Notes: a model not told the origin generated them from the letters alone. DNA of 64,000 bases from Candidatus Fusicatenibacter intestinigallinarum (GCA_019119555.1 DWWU01000015.1:1-64000); one strand, 5' to 3'; shown: positions 52,699-61,434, counted from the first letter of the stretch. Numbers and translations are program-made.

Positions 52699-52854
52699 AA
52701 CAATTTTCTTTACACACTCTCGTCTGAATATGATAAAATATGTGGTAGTATAATCAGCAAGTTTTGAAGCGTGTCTGAAATTTTCAAACATACTCCTGGA
52801 GAGATTTTTCATATACGCTCCGGAAAAGCCGAAATTTATAAGGGAGGTATGATA

Positions 52855-53460
52855 ATGAAATTTCGTTATGTTACCATTGAGAGAGAGTACGGAAGCGGCG
52901 GAAGCAAGATTGCGCGAAGACTGTCCGAGGTCGCAGGCGTGCCCTGCTACGGACAGGAAATTCTTGAGGCAGTAGCCAAAAAACAGGGAATTCCGGTGGA
53001 GAGAATCAACCAGTACGAGGAGAAGGCGACCAGCAGCCTGCTGTATACGATGTTTGTCATGAGCCGTGTGCAGGCCGGGGATCCGGATATGCTGACGCCG
53101 GAAGGAAAAGTATTTCTGGATGAGCAGCTGGAAATCCGCAGACGGGCGATGGACGGCCCGGCAATTTTTCTGGGACACTGCGCATCTGATGCGCTGAAAT
53201 CACAGAAAGGCGTCGTAAAGGTGTTTATTCATTCTGAGAACGAGCAGGAAATCAAAAACAGGATTGTAGAGGATTATGGAATCAAACCGGAGGAGGTAGA
53301 GGGCACCCGGAAGTATTACAACAAGAAAAGAGCCGGATATTATCGTGCCAATACCGGAAACGACTGGAACGACATGAAACAGTATGATCTGGTTCTGGAT
53401 TCTTCAAGGCTTGGCATTGAAGGTTGTGTAAAAGTATTGAAAGGGTTGTTTGAATCATAA
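52855..53460 (+). CDS. Cytidylate-kinase-like protein
   Basis: A 201-residue P-loop protein of the cytidylate kinase-like group. It opens YVTIEREYGSGGSKIARRLS, where the glycine-rich loop replaces a classical Walker A, and has the AIFLGHCASDAL core and the ending YDLVLDSSRLGIEGCVKVL. Such proteins are common in clostridia beside the true Cmk, and their substrate is not established. The start at 52855 is 7 bases after GGGAGG; the ATG at 52849 is too close to it. Confidence 0.85.
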   Translation: MKFRYVTIEREYGSGGSKIARRLSEVAGVPCYGQEILEAVAKKQGIPVERINQYEEKATSSLLYTMFVMSRVQAGDPDMLTPEGKVFLDEQLEIRRRAMDGPAIFLGHCASDALKSQKGVVKVFIHSENEQEIKNRIVEDYGIKPEEVEGTRKYYNKKRAGYYRANTGNDWNDMKQYDLVLDSSRLGIEGCVKVLKGLFES

Positions 53461-53480
53461 ACAGCGAAAAGAGGAATCGT

Positions 53481-53768
53481 ATGAATGTTTTGGAAATGAT
53501 GGACGAACTGCAGAAAAAAGCTCTGAAGGACGAAGCGCTGAGAAAAGAACTGCTCAGCACAAGAAAGGATCCTCATCCGCTGGAGGCTTTCTGCAGAAAA
53601 TGCAGAGAGTTGGGATATGAAATTTATGAGATGGATCTGATCAATGCGGGCGAAGAGTTCTATGCGGAGATGAAGAGAAGCACCAACGGCGGCGGTGAAA
53701 ATTCGCCGATGCTGGAGGGCGAAGATGATTTTTACGAGATGTTCTTCGCCAGTCTGGAACGTGCCTGA
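53481..53768 (+). CDS. Nif11-like small protein
   Basis: A 95-residue protein resembling Nif11 leader domains: an N-terminal helical part with LQKKALKDEALRKELLST, then ELGYEIYEMDLINAGEEFY, where Nif11 proteins have GY/F-x-I/F and a helix. The C-terminus (NGGGENSPMLEGEDDFYEMF) is acidic and has a Gly-Gly-Gly stretch. In some bacteria Nif11 leaders guide peptide natural product maturation, but no maturase, protease or exporter is nearby and the tail has no Cys, Ser-rich or Thr-rich core. It may simply be a conserved regulatory small protein. Confidence 0.55.
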   Translation: MNVLEMMDELQKKALKDEALRKELLSTRKDPHPLEAFCRKCRELGYEIYEMDLINAGEEFYAEMKRSTNGGGENSPMLEGEDDFYEMFFASLERA

Positions 53769-53848
53769 GCAGCAAAAGAGCCGTCTTTTGGGAGAAACTG
53801 TTTTCGACGGGACGTGACGGAACGAAAAAAACGGATGGAGGAATCAAC

Positions 53849-54385
53849 GTGGCGATAGACATGAAGGAGGCAATCGCAGAAGCTGCGAGGATACTGTTAC
53901 TTGAAAAAAAGGTCAGAAAACTGACGGTAAAGGATATCGTGGAGGAATGTCATATCACCCGTCAGACGTTTTATTACCATTTTGAAGGAATTCCGGAATT
54001 GTTTCGGTGGATTATGGAAAAAGACTCAAAGCGGCTCATGGAGCAATGTCTGGCACGGGAGGATGAAGAGAGCGCTCTGAAATATCTGCTGACTGTGGCC
54101 ATCGGGCTGCGTCCCTACGTGGAAATAGGCGTACAGACAAACTATGGAAAAGAGCTGGCGCAGCTGCTGATTGAGTTTATCTATGGATTCTTTGAGCAGC
54201 TCATGGAACGGACAGGCCGCTATGCGCACCTCAGCTATTCAGAGCGAAAATTCGTTCTCCGGTATCACAGCGGTGCGATCATAGGGATTCTGCAGTCCTG
54301 GACGAAGGAAGATACCGAAAATCTGGACGAGATCGTACATAACATGCATCTGCTTCTGCAGGGAAAGATTCGTCCGTTTGAGTAA
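53849..54385 (+). CDS. TetR/AcrR-family transcriptional regulator
   Basis: A 178-residue regulator with an N-terminal TetR helix-turn-helix (KLTVKDIVEECHITRQTFYYH) and a helical C-terminal ligand domain of the DhaS-like kind (RYHSGAIIGILQSWTKEDT). The start is a GTG at 53849 behind GGAGG. No divergent target gene lies beside it, so its regulon is unknown. A strong terminator follows. Confidence 0.88.
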   Translation: MAIDMKEAIAEAARILLLEKKVRKLTVKDIVEECHITRQTFYYHFEGIPELFRWIMEKDSKRLMEQCLAREDEESALKYLLTVAIGLRPYVEIGVQTNYGKELAQLLIEFIYGFFEQLMERTGRYAHLSYSERKFVLRYHSGAIIGILQSWTKEDTENLDEIVHNMHLLLQGKIRPFE

Positions 54386-54392
54386 AAAACAG

Positions 54393-54431
54393 AAACCGGC
54401 CGCAGGCGTTTTTCATGCCTGCGGCCGGTTT
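54393..54431 (+). terminator. Terminator of the TetR gene
   Basis: AAACCGGCCGCAGGC and its complement form a 15-bp stem with a 9-base loop, followed by ATCTT. Confidence 0.7.
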
Positions 54432-54434
54432 ATC

Positions 54435-54494
54435 TTAATCGTTCAGCCAGCGGAACTGCAGCGGTTTGTAACCGTTTAGCCGGCGGACGGTTAC
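54435..54494. repeat. Two palindromic repeat copies in tandem
   Basis: A degenerate copy (ATCGTTCAGCCAGCGGAAC) at about 54435-54461 and a better one at 54468-54494 (GTAACCGTTTAGCC, GGCGGACGGTTAC). They lie between the convergent TetR and lipoprotein genes. Confidence 0.75.
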
Positions 54495-54538
54495 GGTTTT
54501 TCTGATATGGTGAATCAGAGTTTTGCAGTCTGGGAAAA

Positions 54539-55393
54539 TCAGCCCACGACTGTCACAGAAGTAATGTGCGGATTTACACCCTCATACCAGTACAGGAATC
54601 CTTCCATATCAATGGTCTGTCCGACCTGCAGATTCTTTACCGCAGAGTAAACCTCTGTGGAGCTGTCGCACAGATAAGACTCGATGACGAAGGTATAGGT
54701 CTGTCCGTTGTAAGAAGCGTTAAAGTAAAGATCATCTCCTTCGCTTCCGGATCCATCGTAGTTGTATAAGAAAGCGGTGGAAGTGTCGCCGCTGTCAGGA
54801 TTTGCCGGCTCAACGGTCAGGCCCTTGAACTGTACCAGCTCGTTCTGGTGGTCGATCAGTTCATCGGTGCCGAGCATCTCTGTCACATCCAGGGGTGTTG
54901 CGATGAATTCGTCTCCGTCGACGATCTCAAAGGTACCGTCCATGATTTCGACCTCTCCGGACCATTCGGATTTGTAGCCTGTCACCTGAATCTTTGTTCC
55001 GGGAACCAGTTTCTCATAGTCCTCCTGGGAACATGCCATATCATACATGAAGTAAGCGCCGTCCTCACTCTGGCCGTAAACAGTGGCCTTGCCCTGACCT
55101 TCGTCTTCCCACCAGGACTGTTTTGCCTGTACATATGTCTCGATGGTGACTTCGCTGTCAAGGTCGGCAGCCATATACTCTTCATGGGTCAGCACGTCAG
55201 CGGAAGCTGTGTCTGCGCCGCTCTGGTCTTCTGCGGATGCAGAGGATGCGGAAGAAGCGTCTGCAACGGAAGAAGACGATGCAGATACGTTAGAAGCGCT
55301 GCTTCCGGAAGTGCTGGAGTTTCCGCCTGCACATCCGCTCAGTGCGACAACCATGGAGACAGCGAGCAGCATGGATAAAGTTTTTCTTCTCAT
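54539..55393 (-). CDS. Secreted lipoprotein with OB-fold-like domains
   Basis: A 284-residue lipoprotein with lipobox ALSGC (Cys21), then a 50-residue Ser/Ala/Asp-rich linker. The rest looks like two related beta barrels: SEVTIETYVQAKQSWWEDEG with LVPGTKIQVTGYKSEWSGEV, and ELVQFKGLTVEPANPDSGD with NLQVGQTIDMEGFLYWYEGV. The pattern (strand, 'G-x-I-x-V-x-G') is typical of OB folds. The ligand and role are unknown. The start at 55393 is chosen because it gives a normal signal peptide. Confidence 0.75.
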   Translation of the reverse strand: MRRKTLSMLLAVSMVVALSGCAGGNSSTSGSSASNVSASSSSVADASSASSASAEDQSGADTASADVLTHEEYMAADLDSEVTIETYVQAKQSWWEDEGQGKATVYGQSEDGAYFMYDMACSQEDYEKLVPGTKIQVTGYKSEWSGEVEIMDGTFEIVDGDEFIATPLDVTEMLGTDELIDHQNELVQFKGLTVEPANPDSGDTSTAFLYNYDGSGSEGDDLYFNASYNGQTYTFVIESYLCDSSTEVYSAVKNLQVGQTIDMEGFLYWYEGVNPHITSVTVVG

Positions 55394-55439
55394 AAATGAT
55401 TCTCCTCTCATTCTTCAATGATAAATTTATAACAAGTTC

Positions 55440-55467
55440 ATTATAATCCAAAAAGACGAAAAATCAA
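55440..55467 (-). promoter_or_regulatory. Promoter of the OB-fold lipoprotein gene
   Basis: Minus strand TTGATT (55462-55467) and TATAAT (55440-55445) with a 16-base spacer. Confidence 0.75.
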
Positions 55468-55474
55468 TTGTTTT

Positions 55475-57073
55475 TCATTCTTTTTTTCTGCCGGAAAGCT
55501 TTGACACGGCCAGATACAGCAGAATCAGAATCCATACGCCGGCCAGACCTCCAAGAAGAAGTTTTGCCGTCGTGGGCAGAGGCCCGAGATCTGTCCGCTG
55601 GCCGGACAAGGCGGAATTTTCATCCAGGTGGTAGAGAGCGCTGACGTCGCTGTAGAGGGTTTCCAGGTAGGCGTCGTCCACCGTCTGTTTTCTCCGGACA
55701 GATTTTACCACATCTTCGATCAGCTGTCCCGCCGCGTTTCTCAGGGAGGCGGAACCGTTGAAGACCGGTGTGACGAAAGTATCGTCCGCATGCTCCAGAA
55801 GAATTTCCGCTGCCTTGATCTTGACGTCATAGTAAGTGTCGTTATCCTCTCCGGCGCGGGAGAGATAATCCTGGTACTCGTCGGATTCCTGAGCGGAAAG
55901 GGTAACCGGCACATACCCTTCCGTTCCGGAGTAGGCGATCTGAACCTTGTTGCTCAGCAGATACTGGGCAAACAGCCAGGAGGCCAGAACTTCCTGCGGA
56001 TCTTGCTTGTTGAAGATACAGAGAGAAGGACCCTGGGAAATCATCTGCGGATGTTCCGGATCGTACTGGGGCACCGGCATCACTTCGATTTCAAAGTCGG
56101 TGATGGATTCCTCTGCAATGTCTACCAGCGGGGCTTCGCTTCCCATCCAGGTGGCTCCGGCGGTGGAGTCCACCGCGAAAACGCACTGTCCGGCGTTGAG
56201 AAAGTTGGCCGGATAGCCGGAGATCTTGAAGGTAGAGAAGGCGCCGCTTGCCGTGTGCTCTGCGACGGTTTTCAGAATTTCATCTGTGGTGTCGTTGAAA
56301 ATCTGAACCTCTCCGCTGTCGGTGGAATATCCGGCGTTCTGCTGACGGAGCATCTGGATCATCATATTGTCCGTGGATTTATAAATAAACGGGATCATCA
56401 CGTCTCCGCCGTTGAGAACGTAAGTGCCGTCCGCATTTTTCCGGACAGCGGCTTCCGAAACTTCCCAGATAAAATCCCAGGTCAGCGTGTCCGGGAGCGT
56501 GTAGCCAAGCTCTTCCACATAGGTTTTGTTGATGTAGCAGGCTTCCGTGGACCGCATGAACGGGAGCGCATAATAATGGTCTCCCAGCTGGCATTCCTCC
56601 AGGAACTGGGGAACGATCTGGGATTCCGTGGGTGCGTCGAAGAGCAGTCCGTCCGCGCCCAGACCGTACTGGTCGTCCGCCATCAGATCGTCCAGCGGGA
56701 CCACCACGTTATCCCCGGTAAGGTAGGTGGCGATGTGGTCCGGATAGGTGATGCACACATTAGGCGTGGTGTTGGTGGCAATATTTGTGATGACGTCGTT
56801 GTAAATATCGCCGTAATCCGTGTAAAGCCGCAGGTTTACGGTGATGTTCGGGTACAGCGCCTGAAAATCATCGATTGCCTGACGGTAAATTTCCGTCTGC
56901 GTCTTGTTTGTGTCGTTTTTGGCCCAGAAGGTGATTTCATACTCTTTTGAAGCGTCGAATTCCTCCGGAACCGTAAAGGCGGCCTGTTCCTGTCTGCCGT
57001 GACAGCCGGACAGAACCGGCAGGCAAAGCAAAGCTGCGGACAGGACAGCCAGTGTCTTTCTGATTTTTTTCAT
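55475..57073 (-). CDS. UgpB-like substrate-binding protein with C-terminal membrane helix
   Basis: A 532-residue family 1 binding protein. The lipobox is VLSGC (Cys24). The body has EYEITFWAKNDTNKTQTEIY, LPFMRSTEACYINKTYVEELG and FLNAGQCVFAVDSTAGATW, typical of the glycerol-3-phosphate/sugar group. Unusually it ends in a hydrophobic helix (LLLGGLAGVWILILLYLAV) followed by basic residues, so it may be tethered to the membrane at both ends. It is the last gene of a four-gene importer operon and overlaps the preceding permease gene by 4 bases. Confidence 0.85.
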   Translation of the reverse strand: MKKIRKTLAVLSAALLCLPVLSGCHGRQEQAAFTVPEEFDASKEYEITFWAKNDTNKTQTEIYRQAIDDFQALYPNITVNLRLYTDYGDIYNDVITNIATNTTPNVCITYPDHIATYLTGDNVVVPLDDLMADDQYGLGADGLLFDAPTESQIVPQFLEECQLGDHYYALPFMRSTEACYINKTYVEELGYTLPDTLTWDFIWEVSEAAVRKNADGTYVLNGGDVMIPFIYKSTDNMMIQMLRQQNAGYSTDSGEVQIFNDTTDEILKTVAEHTASGAFSTFKISGYPANFLNAGQCVFAVDSTAGATWMGSEAPLVDIAEESITDFEIEVMPVPQYDPEHPQMISQGPSLCIFNKQDPQEVLASWLFAQYLLSNKVQIAYSGTEGYVPVTLSAQESDEYQDYLSRAGEDNDTYYDVKIKAAEILLEHADDTFVTPVFNGSASLRNAAGQLIEDVVKSVRRKQTVDDAYLETLYSDVSALYHLDENSALSGQRTDLGPLPTTAKLLLGGLAGVWILILLYLAVSKLSGRKKE

Positions 57074-57945
57074 CCTTTCAGTCCTCCCCTTGAAACTCCT
57101 GCCATGATCTTTTTCCGGAATACGAGAAACAGAATAATCAGCGGAACCGAGATCACGACGACGGCGGCCATCATGGCCGGAATGTTTTCGCGTCCGAATC
57201 CGTTTTCCCGTATTTCCTGAATTCCGTTGGACACCAGATAATAGGAGGGATCATCGGTGATCAGTCTCGGCCATACATAAGAGTTCCAGCATTCGATGAT
57301 CTTCAGGATCGTCACCGTCACGATGGTCGGACGGCAGATGGGAATCATTACCTTCCACAGATATTTCAGGTCCGAGGTGCCGTCTACCTTCGCAGCCCGG
57401 TACAGTTCGTCCGGCACCTGCTCAAAGTTTTCCTTCAGCAGGTAGATATAGAAGACGGAAGTGACCGAAGGAAGAATCAGCCCGGCAAAAGTGTTGCGCA
57501 GATCCAGGTTGGTGACGGTCACAAAATTTGTGATCACCACCAGCTCGCTGGGAATCATCATCAGGGACAGAAACAGGGTGAACAGCAGATTTTTTCCGCG
57601 GAACTCCAGGCGGGCAAACGCGTAGGCAGCCAGCGTGCTGACCACGACCATGATCGCCGTCGTTGCAACGGCGAAGATCAGCGTATTCAGCAGATATCCC
57701 ATCAGCGGCACGGTGGTGAAGGCGTCCACATAATTCTGCAGCGTGGGGGACAGGGTGAAGAAAGCGGGAACGTGCTCCGCATTGTATGCGCCGTAGCTTT
57801 TCACGGAGGTCAGTACCATCCAGTAAAACGGAAACAGAACCACGAGGGCCCACAGGCTCAGAAAAAAGTAGACGGCGATTTTCCGGATCTGACTGCGCCG
57901 GTTGTTTTTTTTCTGTATTTTTTCAAAATCAAGTTGTTGCTCCAT
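57070..57945 (-). CDS. ABC transporter permease, UgpE/MalG type
   Basis: A 291-residue permease with six helices. It opens KIAVYFFLSLWALVVLFPFY. The EAA loop reads ELYRAAKVDGTSDLKYLWKV near residue 190. It ends ILFLVFRKKIMAGVSRGGLKG. It pairs with the UgpA-like permease encoded 4 bases upstream. Confidence 0.92.
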   Translation of the reverse strand: MEQQLDFEKIQKKNNRRSQIRKIAVYFFLSLWALVVLFPFYWMVLTSVKSYGAYNAEHVPAFFTLSPTLQNYVDAFTTVPLMGYLLNTLIFAVATTAIMVVVSTLAAYAFARLEFRGKNLLFTLFLSLMMIPSELVVITNFVTVTNLDLRNTFAGLILPSVTSVFYIYLLKENFEQVPDELYRAAKVDGTSDLKYLWKVMIPICRPTIVTVTILKIIECWNSYVWPRLITDDPSYYLVSNGIQEIRENGFGRENIPAMMAAVVVISVPLIILFLVFRKKIMAGVSRGGLKG

Positions 57946-57949
57946 TTGA

Positions 57950-58840
57950 TTACCTCACTTTATTTTTTCTGCTGACCAGAAGGTTGATGCAGGTGACAGT
58001 CAGGACGATGGCAAACAGGAGGATGGCGGCTGCCGAGGCGTAGGATGGGTAGCCGCCGCTGTCGCCGTAGAGCATGTCGTAAACGTATCCAACAATCGTG
58101 TTCATGCCGGCGGCGTTCAGGTCTGTTCCGAACAGGGCCACCGCATCGCTGTATGCCTTGAACGCGCCGATAAATCCGGTGATGACCAGATAAAAAATCA
58201 TCGGGGAAATCATCGGCAGCGTGATTCTGGTAAATATGCGGAGTTTCGGCGTTCCGTCCACTCTGGCAGCCTTATAGTAATCCTGGTTGACGGAGGCCAG
58301 GGCGCTGGTGAGCACGAGGATCTTAAAGGGCATAACCACCCAGATCGTATAAAAGCACAGGACAAACATTTTCGCCCAGTAGGGGCCGTCGATGAAATCC
58401 ACGGAACTTCCGCCGAACCATTCGATGACCAGATTTACGAGACCGTCCGTATACTCTGTCTTCTGAAACAGGATCATGAATACCAGTCCGACCGCCAGCG
58501 TGTTTGTCACGTAGGGCAGAAAATATATGGTCTGGTAGAGATCTCTCAGAGGTTTGATGGAACTTAATCCCACGGAAATCAGCAGTGCCAGTCCTGTGGA
58601 GACGGGCACGGTGATGATTACCAGGAGAAAGGTGTTCTTTACTGCCTGAAGAAAATAGGGATCATGCAGTACATAGGAAAAATTATACAGGCCTACGCCG
58701 GAATACGTCTGGGAGGCAAAGTTGAAGCCTTCCTCTAGAGAATAGATAAAGACGTCGATCAGCGGATAGACCATGAAAACGATGAGAAAAAGGAGCGCCG
58801 GCAGAAGATAGAGCCAGGCTTTTCCGCTGTTTTTTTTCAT
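57950..58840 (-). CDS. ABC transporter permease, UgpA/MalF type
   Basis: A 296-residue permease with six helices. It opens AWLYLLPALLFLIVFMVYP. The EAA loop is DYYKAARVDGTPKLRIFTRI near residue 190. GGAG precedes the start. It lies between the ATPase gene and the second permease gene with 2-4 base gaps, so the operon is compact. Confidence 0.92.
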   Translation of the reverse strand: MKKNSGKAWLYLLPALLFLIVFMVYPLIDVFIYSLEEGFNFASQTYSGVGLYNFSYVLHDPYFLQAVKNTFLLVIITVPVSTGLALLISVGLSSIKPLRDLYQTIYFLPYVTNTLAVGLVFMILFQKTEYTDGLVNLVIEWFGGSSVDFIDGPYWAKMFVLCFYTIWVVMPFKILVLTSALASVNQDYYKAARVDGTPKLRIFTRITLPMISPMIFYLVITGFIGAFKAYSDAVALFGTDLNAAGMNTIVGYVYDMLYGDSGGYPSYASAAAILLFAIVLTVTCINLLVSRKNKVR

Positions 58841-58842
58841 GT

Positions 58843-59952
58843 TCAGGAATTCTCCTTTCCAAAAGGAATCCGTTTTTCCGTCTCTTTTTCGAAAAGAAAT
58901 ACCTTTCCGGGCTTCAGAGCGAAACGTACGGTTGGGGATGCGGTGTCTACGCGGGTCTCTGCGCTGATGATGGAGCGCAGGGTCTGGCTGGTGCAGGCGC
59001 TGTGGGAGGAAATCACGCTGACGTCCCGTCCCATAACCTCCACACGTTCCAGATGACAGGCGAGAGGACCGTCGGGCTGCAGAAGAAATCCTTCCGGACG
59101 GATCGCCGCCCAGACTTCCTGGTCGGCTGCGCCGCTGACCGGAAGAACCGGCTGTTCGCCGATGTACAGCATCTGGTTCCGGACGCTTCCCTGAAAGACG
59201 TTGATCGGCGGGGTGCCGAGAAATTTTGCCACAAACAGGCTGGAGGGATTGTCATAAACCTCCTGGGGATGGCCCTGCTGCATCAGGACTCCGTTCTGCA
59301 TCACGGCGATCCGGTCACAGATACTCATGGCCTCGTCCTGGTCATGGGTGACGAAAACGGTGGTAATCCCGGTTTTCTTCTGAATCTTCCGGATCTCTTC
59401 CCGGGTCTGGAGGCGCAGGCGGGCGTCCAGATTGGACAGAGGTTCGTCCAGCAGAAGAACCCTGGGGAATTTTACAAGAGCACGGGCAATCGCCACACGC
59501 TGCTGCTGGCCGCCGGACAGCTCTCCCGGTTTGCGGTCCATCAGATCCTCAATCTGTACAAGATGCGCGGTCTCGGAGACCCGTTGTTCCATTTCCTCTT
59601 TTGTGAGACGGTCTTTGCCCCGCAGGTTCTCCAGAGGGAACTGAATGTTCTGGCGGACGTTCAGGTGAGGATAGAGAGCATAATTCTGAAAAACCATGCC
59701 GACGCCCCGCAGTTCCGGGGAAAGCTTTGTCACATCCTCTTCTCCGAAAAAGATTTTTCCTCCGGTGGGAGCTTCGAGGCCGCAGATCATGTTCAATGTA
59801 GTGCTCTTTCCGCAGCCGGAAGGACCCAGCAGACCCACCAGTTCACCGTCCGGGATTTCGCAGGTGAAATCACTTACTGCGGTAACGTCGCCGGGATTCT
59901 TTTTCCCGCGGGAAGGGAATTTTTTTGTCAGGTGTTCCAATACAATTTTCAT
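58843..59952 (-). CDS. ABC transporter ATPase, UgpC/MsmX type
   Basis: A 369-residue ATPase with Walker A GPSGCGKST, Q-loop VFQNYALYPHL, signature LSGGQQQRVAIARAL, Walker B VLLLDEPLSNLD and H-loop VTHDQ, followed by a C-terminal TOBE/OB domain (NVFQGSVRNQMLYIGEQ). The start is placed at 59952 (KIVLEHLTKKF), the family N-terminus, with GGGAG upstream; an open frame continues to 60240 but contains no recognisable protein. Besides its own permeases it may energise the ATPase-less importer at 8474-11541, as multi-task MsmX-type ATPases do. Confidence 0.93.
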   Translation of the reverse strand: MKIVLEHLTKKFPSRGKKNPGDVTAVSDFTCEIPDGELVGLLGPSGCGKSTTLNMICGLEAPTGGKIFFGEEDVTKLSPELRGVGMVFQNYALYPHLNVRQNIQFPLENLRGKDRLTKEEMEQRVSETAHLVQIEDLMDRKPGELSGGQQQRVAIARALVKFPRVLLLDEPLSNLDARLRLQTREEIRKIQKKTGITTVFVTHDQDEAMSICDRIAVMQNGVLMQQGHPQEVYDNPSSLFVAKFLGTPPINVFQGSVRNQMLYIGEQPVLPVSGAADQEVWAAIRPEGFLLQPDGPLACHLERVEVMGRDVSVISSHSACTSQTLRSIISAETRVDTASPTVRFALKPGKVFLFEKETEKRIPFGKENS

Positions 59953-60108
59953 TTTCTTTTTCTCTCCCTGATAGCATATACTTACAGCAGTACGGAAAGC
60001 CGCTGCTTTGGAGCGTATTTGAAATCTGCTGTCTGCAGGATGTGCGTCGCGGGCTGCAGTGTGTTCCGTGTCTGCTATAGAACAGTAGTTATAAATTTCA
60101 CATTCTTG

Positions 60109-60137
60109 ATTATAGCGAATTTTTATGCACTTCTCAA
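60109..60137 (-). promoter_or_regulatory. Promoter of the UgpBAEC-like operon
   Basis: Minus strand TTGAGA (60132-60137) and TATAAT (60109-60114) with a 17-base spacer. Confidence 0.8.
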
Positions 60138-60187
60138 GACTGGTAATCAGAAAATAAATATTGCGCTGCATAACGTAAAGATAAGGT

Positions 60188-60216
60188 TTGCTCTGCTGGG
60201 AAATTTCATGTATGAT
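60188..60216 (+). promoter_or_regulatory. Divergent promoter for the small protein and esterase
   Basis: TTGCTC (60188-60193) and TATGAT (60211-60216) with a 17-base spacer. Just after it, TTTTCAATGGAGGATGCCGG is a fragment of the long dispersed repeat. Confidence 0.55.
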
Positions 60217-60284
60217 GAAGGAAAGAGAAAAGATTTTCAATGGAGGATGCCGGCGCTATATTCGCAGATGGAAAGGAGAAGGTT

Positions 60285-60485
60285 ATGAGGGATCCGGAGA
60301 GACTAAATGATTTTTATGAGGAGCTGAAGCAGATTCACAAACAGAATTTCCCGGACTGGAGATTCGGGCAGTTTATGAACAATTTTTTCCGCTGGCTTTC
60401 GTACAGCAAACACCATGATGGCTTTTATCCGGAGGAGGATGAGATGCTGGAGCTGCTGCGGGAGTATGCAGCGGGAGGAAAATAG
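60285..60485 (+). CDS. Conserved small hypothetical protein, 66 aa
   Basis: A soluble, mostly helical protein (DPERLNDFYEELKQIHKQNF, DWRFGQFMNNFFRWL, EEDEMLELLREYA). The P-D-W-R-F-G-Q-F-M segment is a pattern I associate with a conserved family of small clostridial proteins of unknown function. GGAGAAGG precedes the start at 60285. It is followed after 12 bases by the esterase gene, so the two probably form an operon. Confidence 0.75.
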   Translation: MRDPERLNDFYEELKQIHKQNFPDWRFGQFMNNFFRWLSYSKHHDGFYPEEDEMLELLREYAAGGK

Positions 60486-60497
60486 GAGGTAACGGCA

Positions 60498-61340
60498 ATG
60501 AGAAGAAACATTCAGGTAGAACCAAGAGAACCTCAGTATATTGTGACCACAGATGTCACTTTCGCGCAGGTGGACGCCTGGTACGGGCATACGAGACAGG
60601 ATCTGAAGCTGGATCTGATTTATCCTTATGATGCAGAAAAAGAGTATCCGTGCATCGTATGGATCTGCGGCGGCGCGTGGCTGACGATGGACAAGTCTGC
60701 GCATCTGGCGTACCTGACGGAGTTGGCCAGGAAGGGATTTGTCGTGGCATCGGTTCAGTACCGGACAAGCAACGAGGCGAAATTTCCGGCGCAGCTGCAG
60801 GATGTGAAGGCGGCGATCCGCTATCTGAGAGCCCATGCCGGGAGATACCATATCGATTCTGAAAAATTCGGCGTTATGGGAGAATCCGCCGGAGGGCATC
60901 TGACCTGCATGGCTGCGCTGGCGAAGGATCCGTCCTATGACGTGGGAGAGTATCTGGAATATTCCAGCAGCGTACAGGCGGCGTGCCCGTGGTATCCGCC
61001 CACGGATTTCCGGGGATTCCCCTATGCGTCGGCGGAACAGTGTGCAGCCGCTCCGGAATCCCTGCTGCTTGGAAAAAATGTGATGTGCAATCAGGAAGAG
61101 GCGCTGGGATACTGTCCGGTGAGTCTGGTGACGAAGGATGCGCCGCCGTTTCTGATTATCCACGGAGAACAGGACCATACGGTTCCGTTTTCTCAGAGCG
61201 AACTGCTTCACGATGCTCTGGAGAAGGCAGGCTGCGATGTGACTCTGCTTGCTATCCAGGACGCAGATCATGCAGACCTCCGGTTTTTCCAGAAAGAGAT
61301 CTGGGCGGAGATTGAAAGATTTTTCGCAGAAAAACTGTAA
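60498..61340 (+). CDS. Alpha/beta hydrolase, esterase/lipase (BD-FAE-like)
   Basis: A 280-residue cytoplasmic hydrolase of the carbohydrate-esterase/acetyl-hydrolase type. The oxyanion segment is [12 protein letters not shown] in place of HGGG. The nucleophile elbow is [11 protein letters not shown] (Ser ~133). The acid is likely Asp in [12 protein letters not shown] and the His is in [11 protein letters not shown]. It should remove acyl groups from sugars or small esters. AGGAGGTAACG precedes the start. There is no signal peptide. Confidence 0.85.
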   Translation: MRRNIQVEPREPQYIVTTDVTFAQVDAWYGHTRQDLKLDLIYPYDAEKEYPCIVWICGGAWLTMDKSAHLAYLTELARKGFVVASVQYRTSNEAKFPAQLQDVKAAIRYLRAHAGRYHIDSEKFGVMGESAGGHLTCMAALAKDPSYDVGEYLEYSSSVQAACPWYPPTDFRGFPYASAEQCAAAPESLLLGKNVMCNQEEALGYCPVSLVTKDAPPFLIIHGEQDHTVPFSQSELLHDALEKAGCDVTLLAIQDADHADLRFFQKEIWAEIERFFAEKL

Positions 61341-61386
61341 CATAAGACACATATCGACTGCCGTCCCGCCTGCGCCAGTCTTTTTC

Positions 61387-61419
61387 TGTATCACAGGAAC
61401 CTTCGTTCCCTGTGATACA
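61387..61419. terminator. Hairpin after the esterase gene
   Basis: TGTATCACAGG and CCCTGTGATACA form a stem of about 11 bp with an 8-10 base loop, 47 bases past the esterase stop. No T run follows on the plus strand. Confidence 0.45.
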
Positions 61420-61434
61420 AAAACGCTCCGTGGG

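Noticed and set aside
53481-54385. RiPP biosynthetic cluster around the Nif11-like protein
   Set aside because: No radical SAM enzyme, cyclodehydratase, lanthionine synthetase, peptidase or exporter is adjacent.
59953-60240. N-terminal extension of the UgpC-like ATPase
   Set aside because: The open frame continues upstream but crosses the predicted promoter and adds no conserved sequence; KIVLEHL is the family start.
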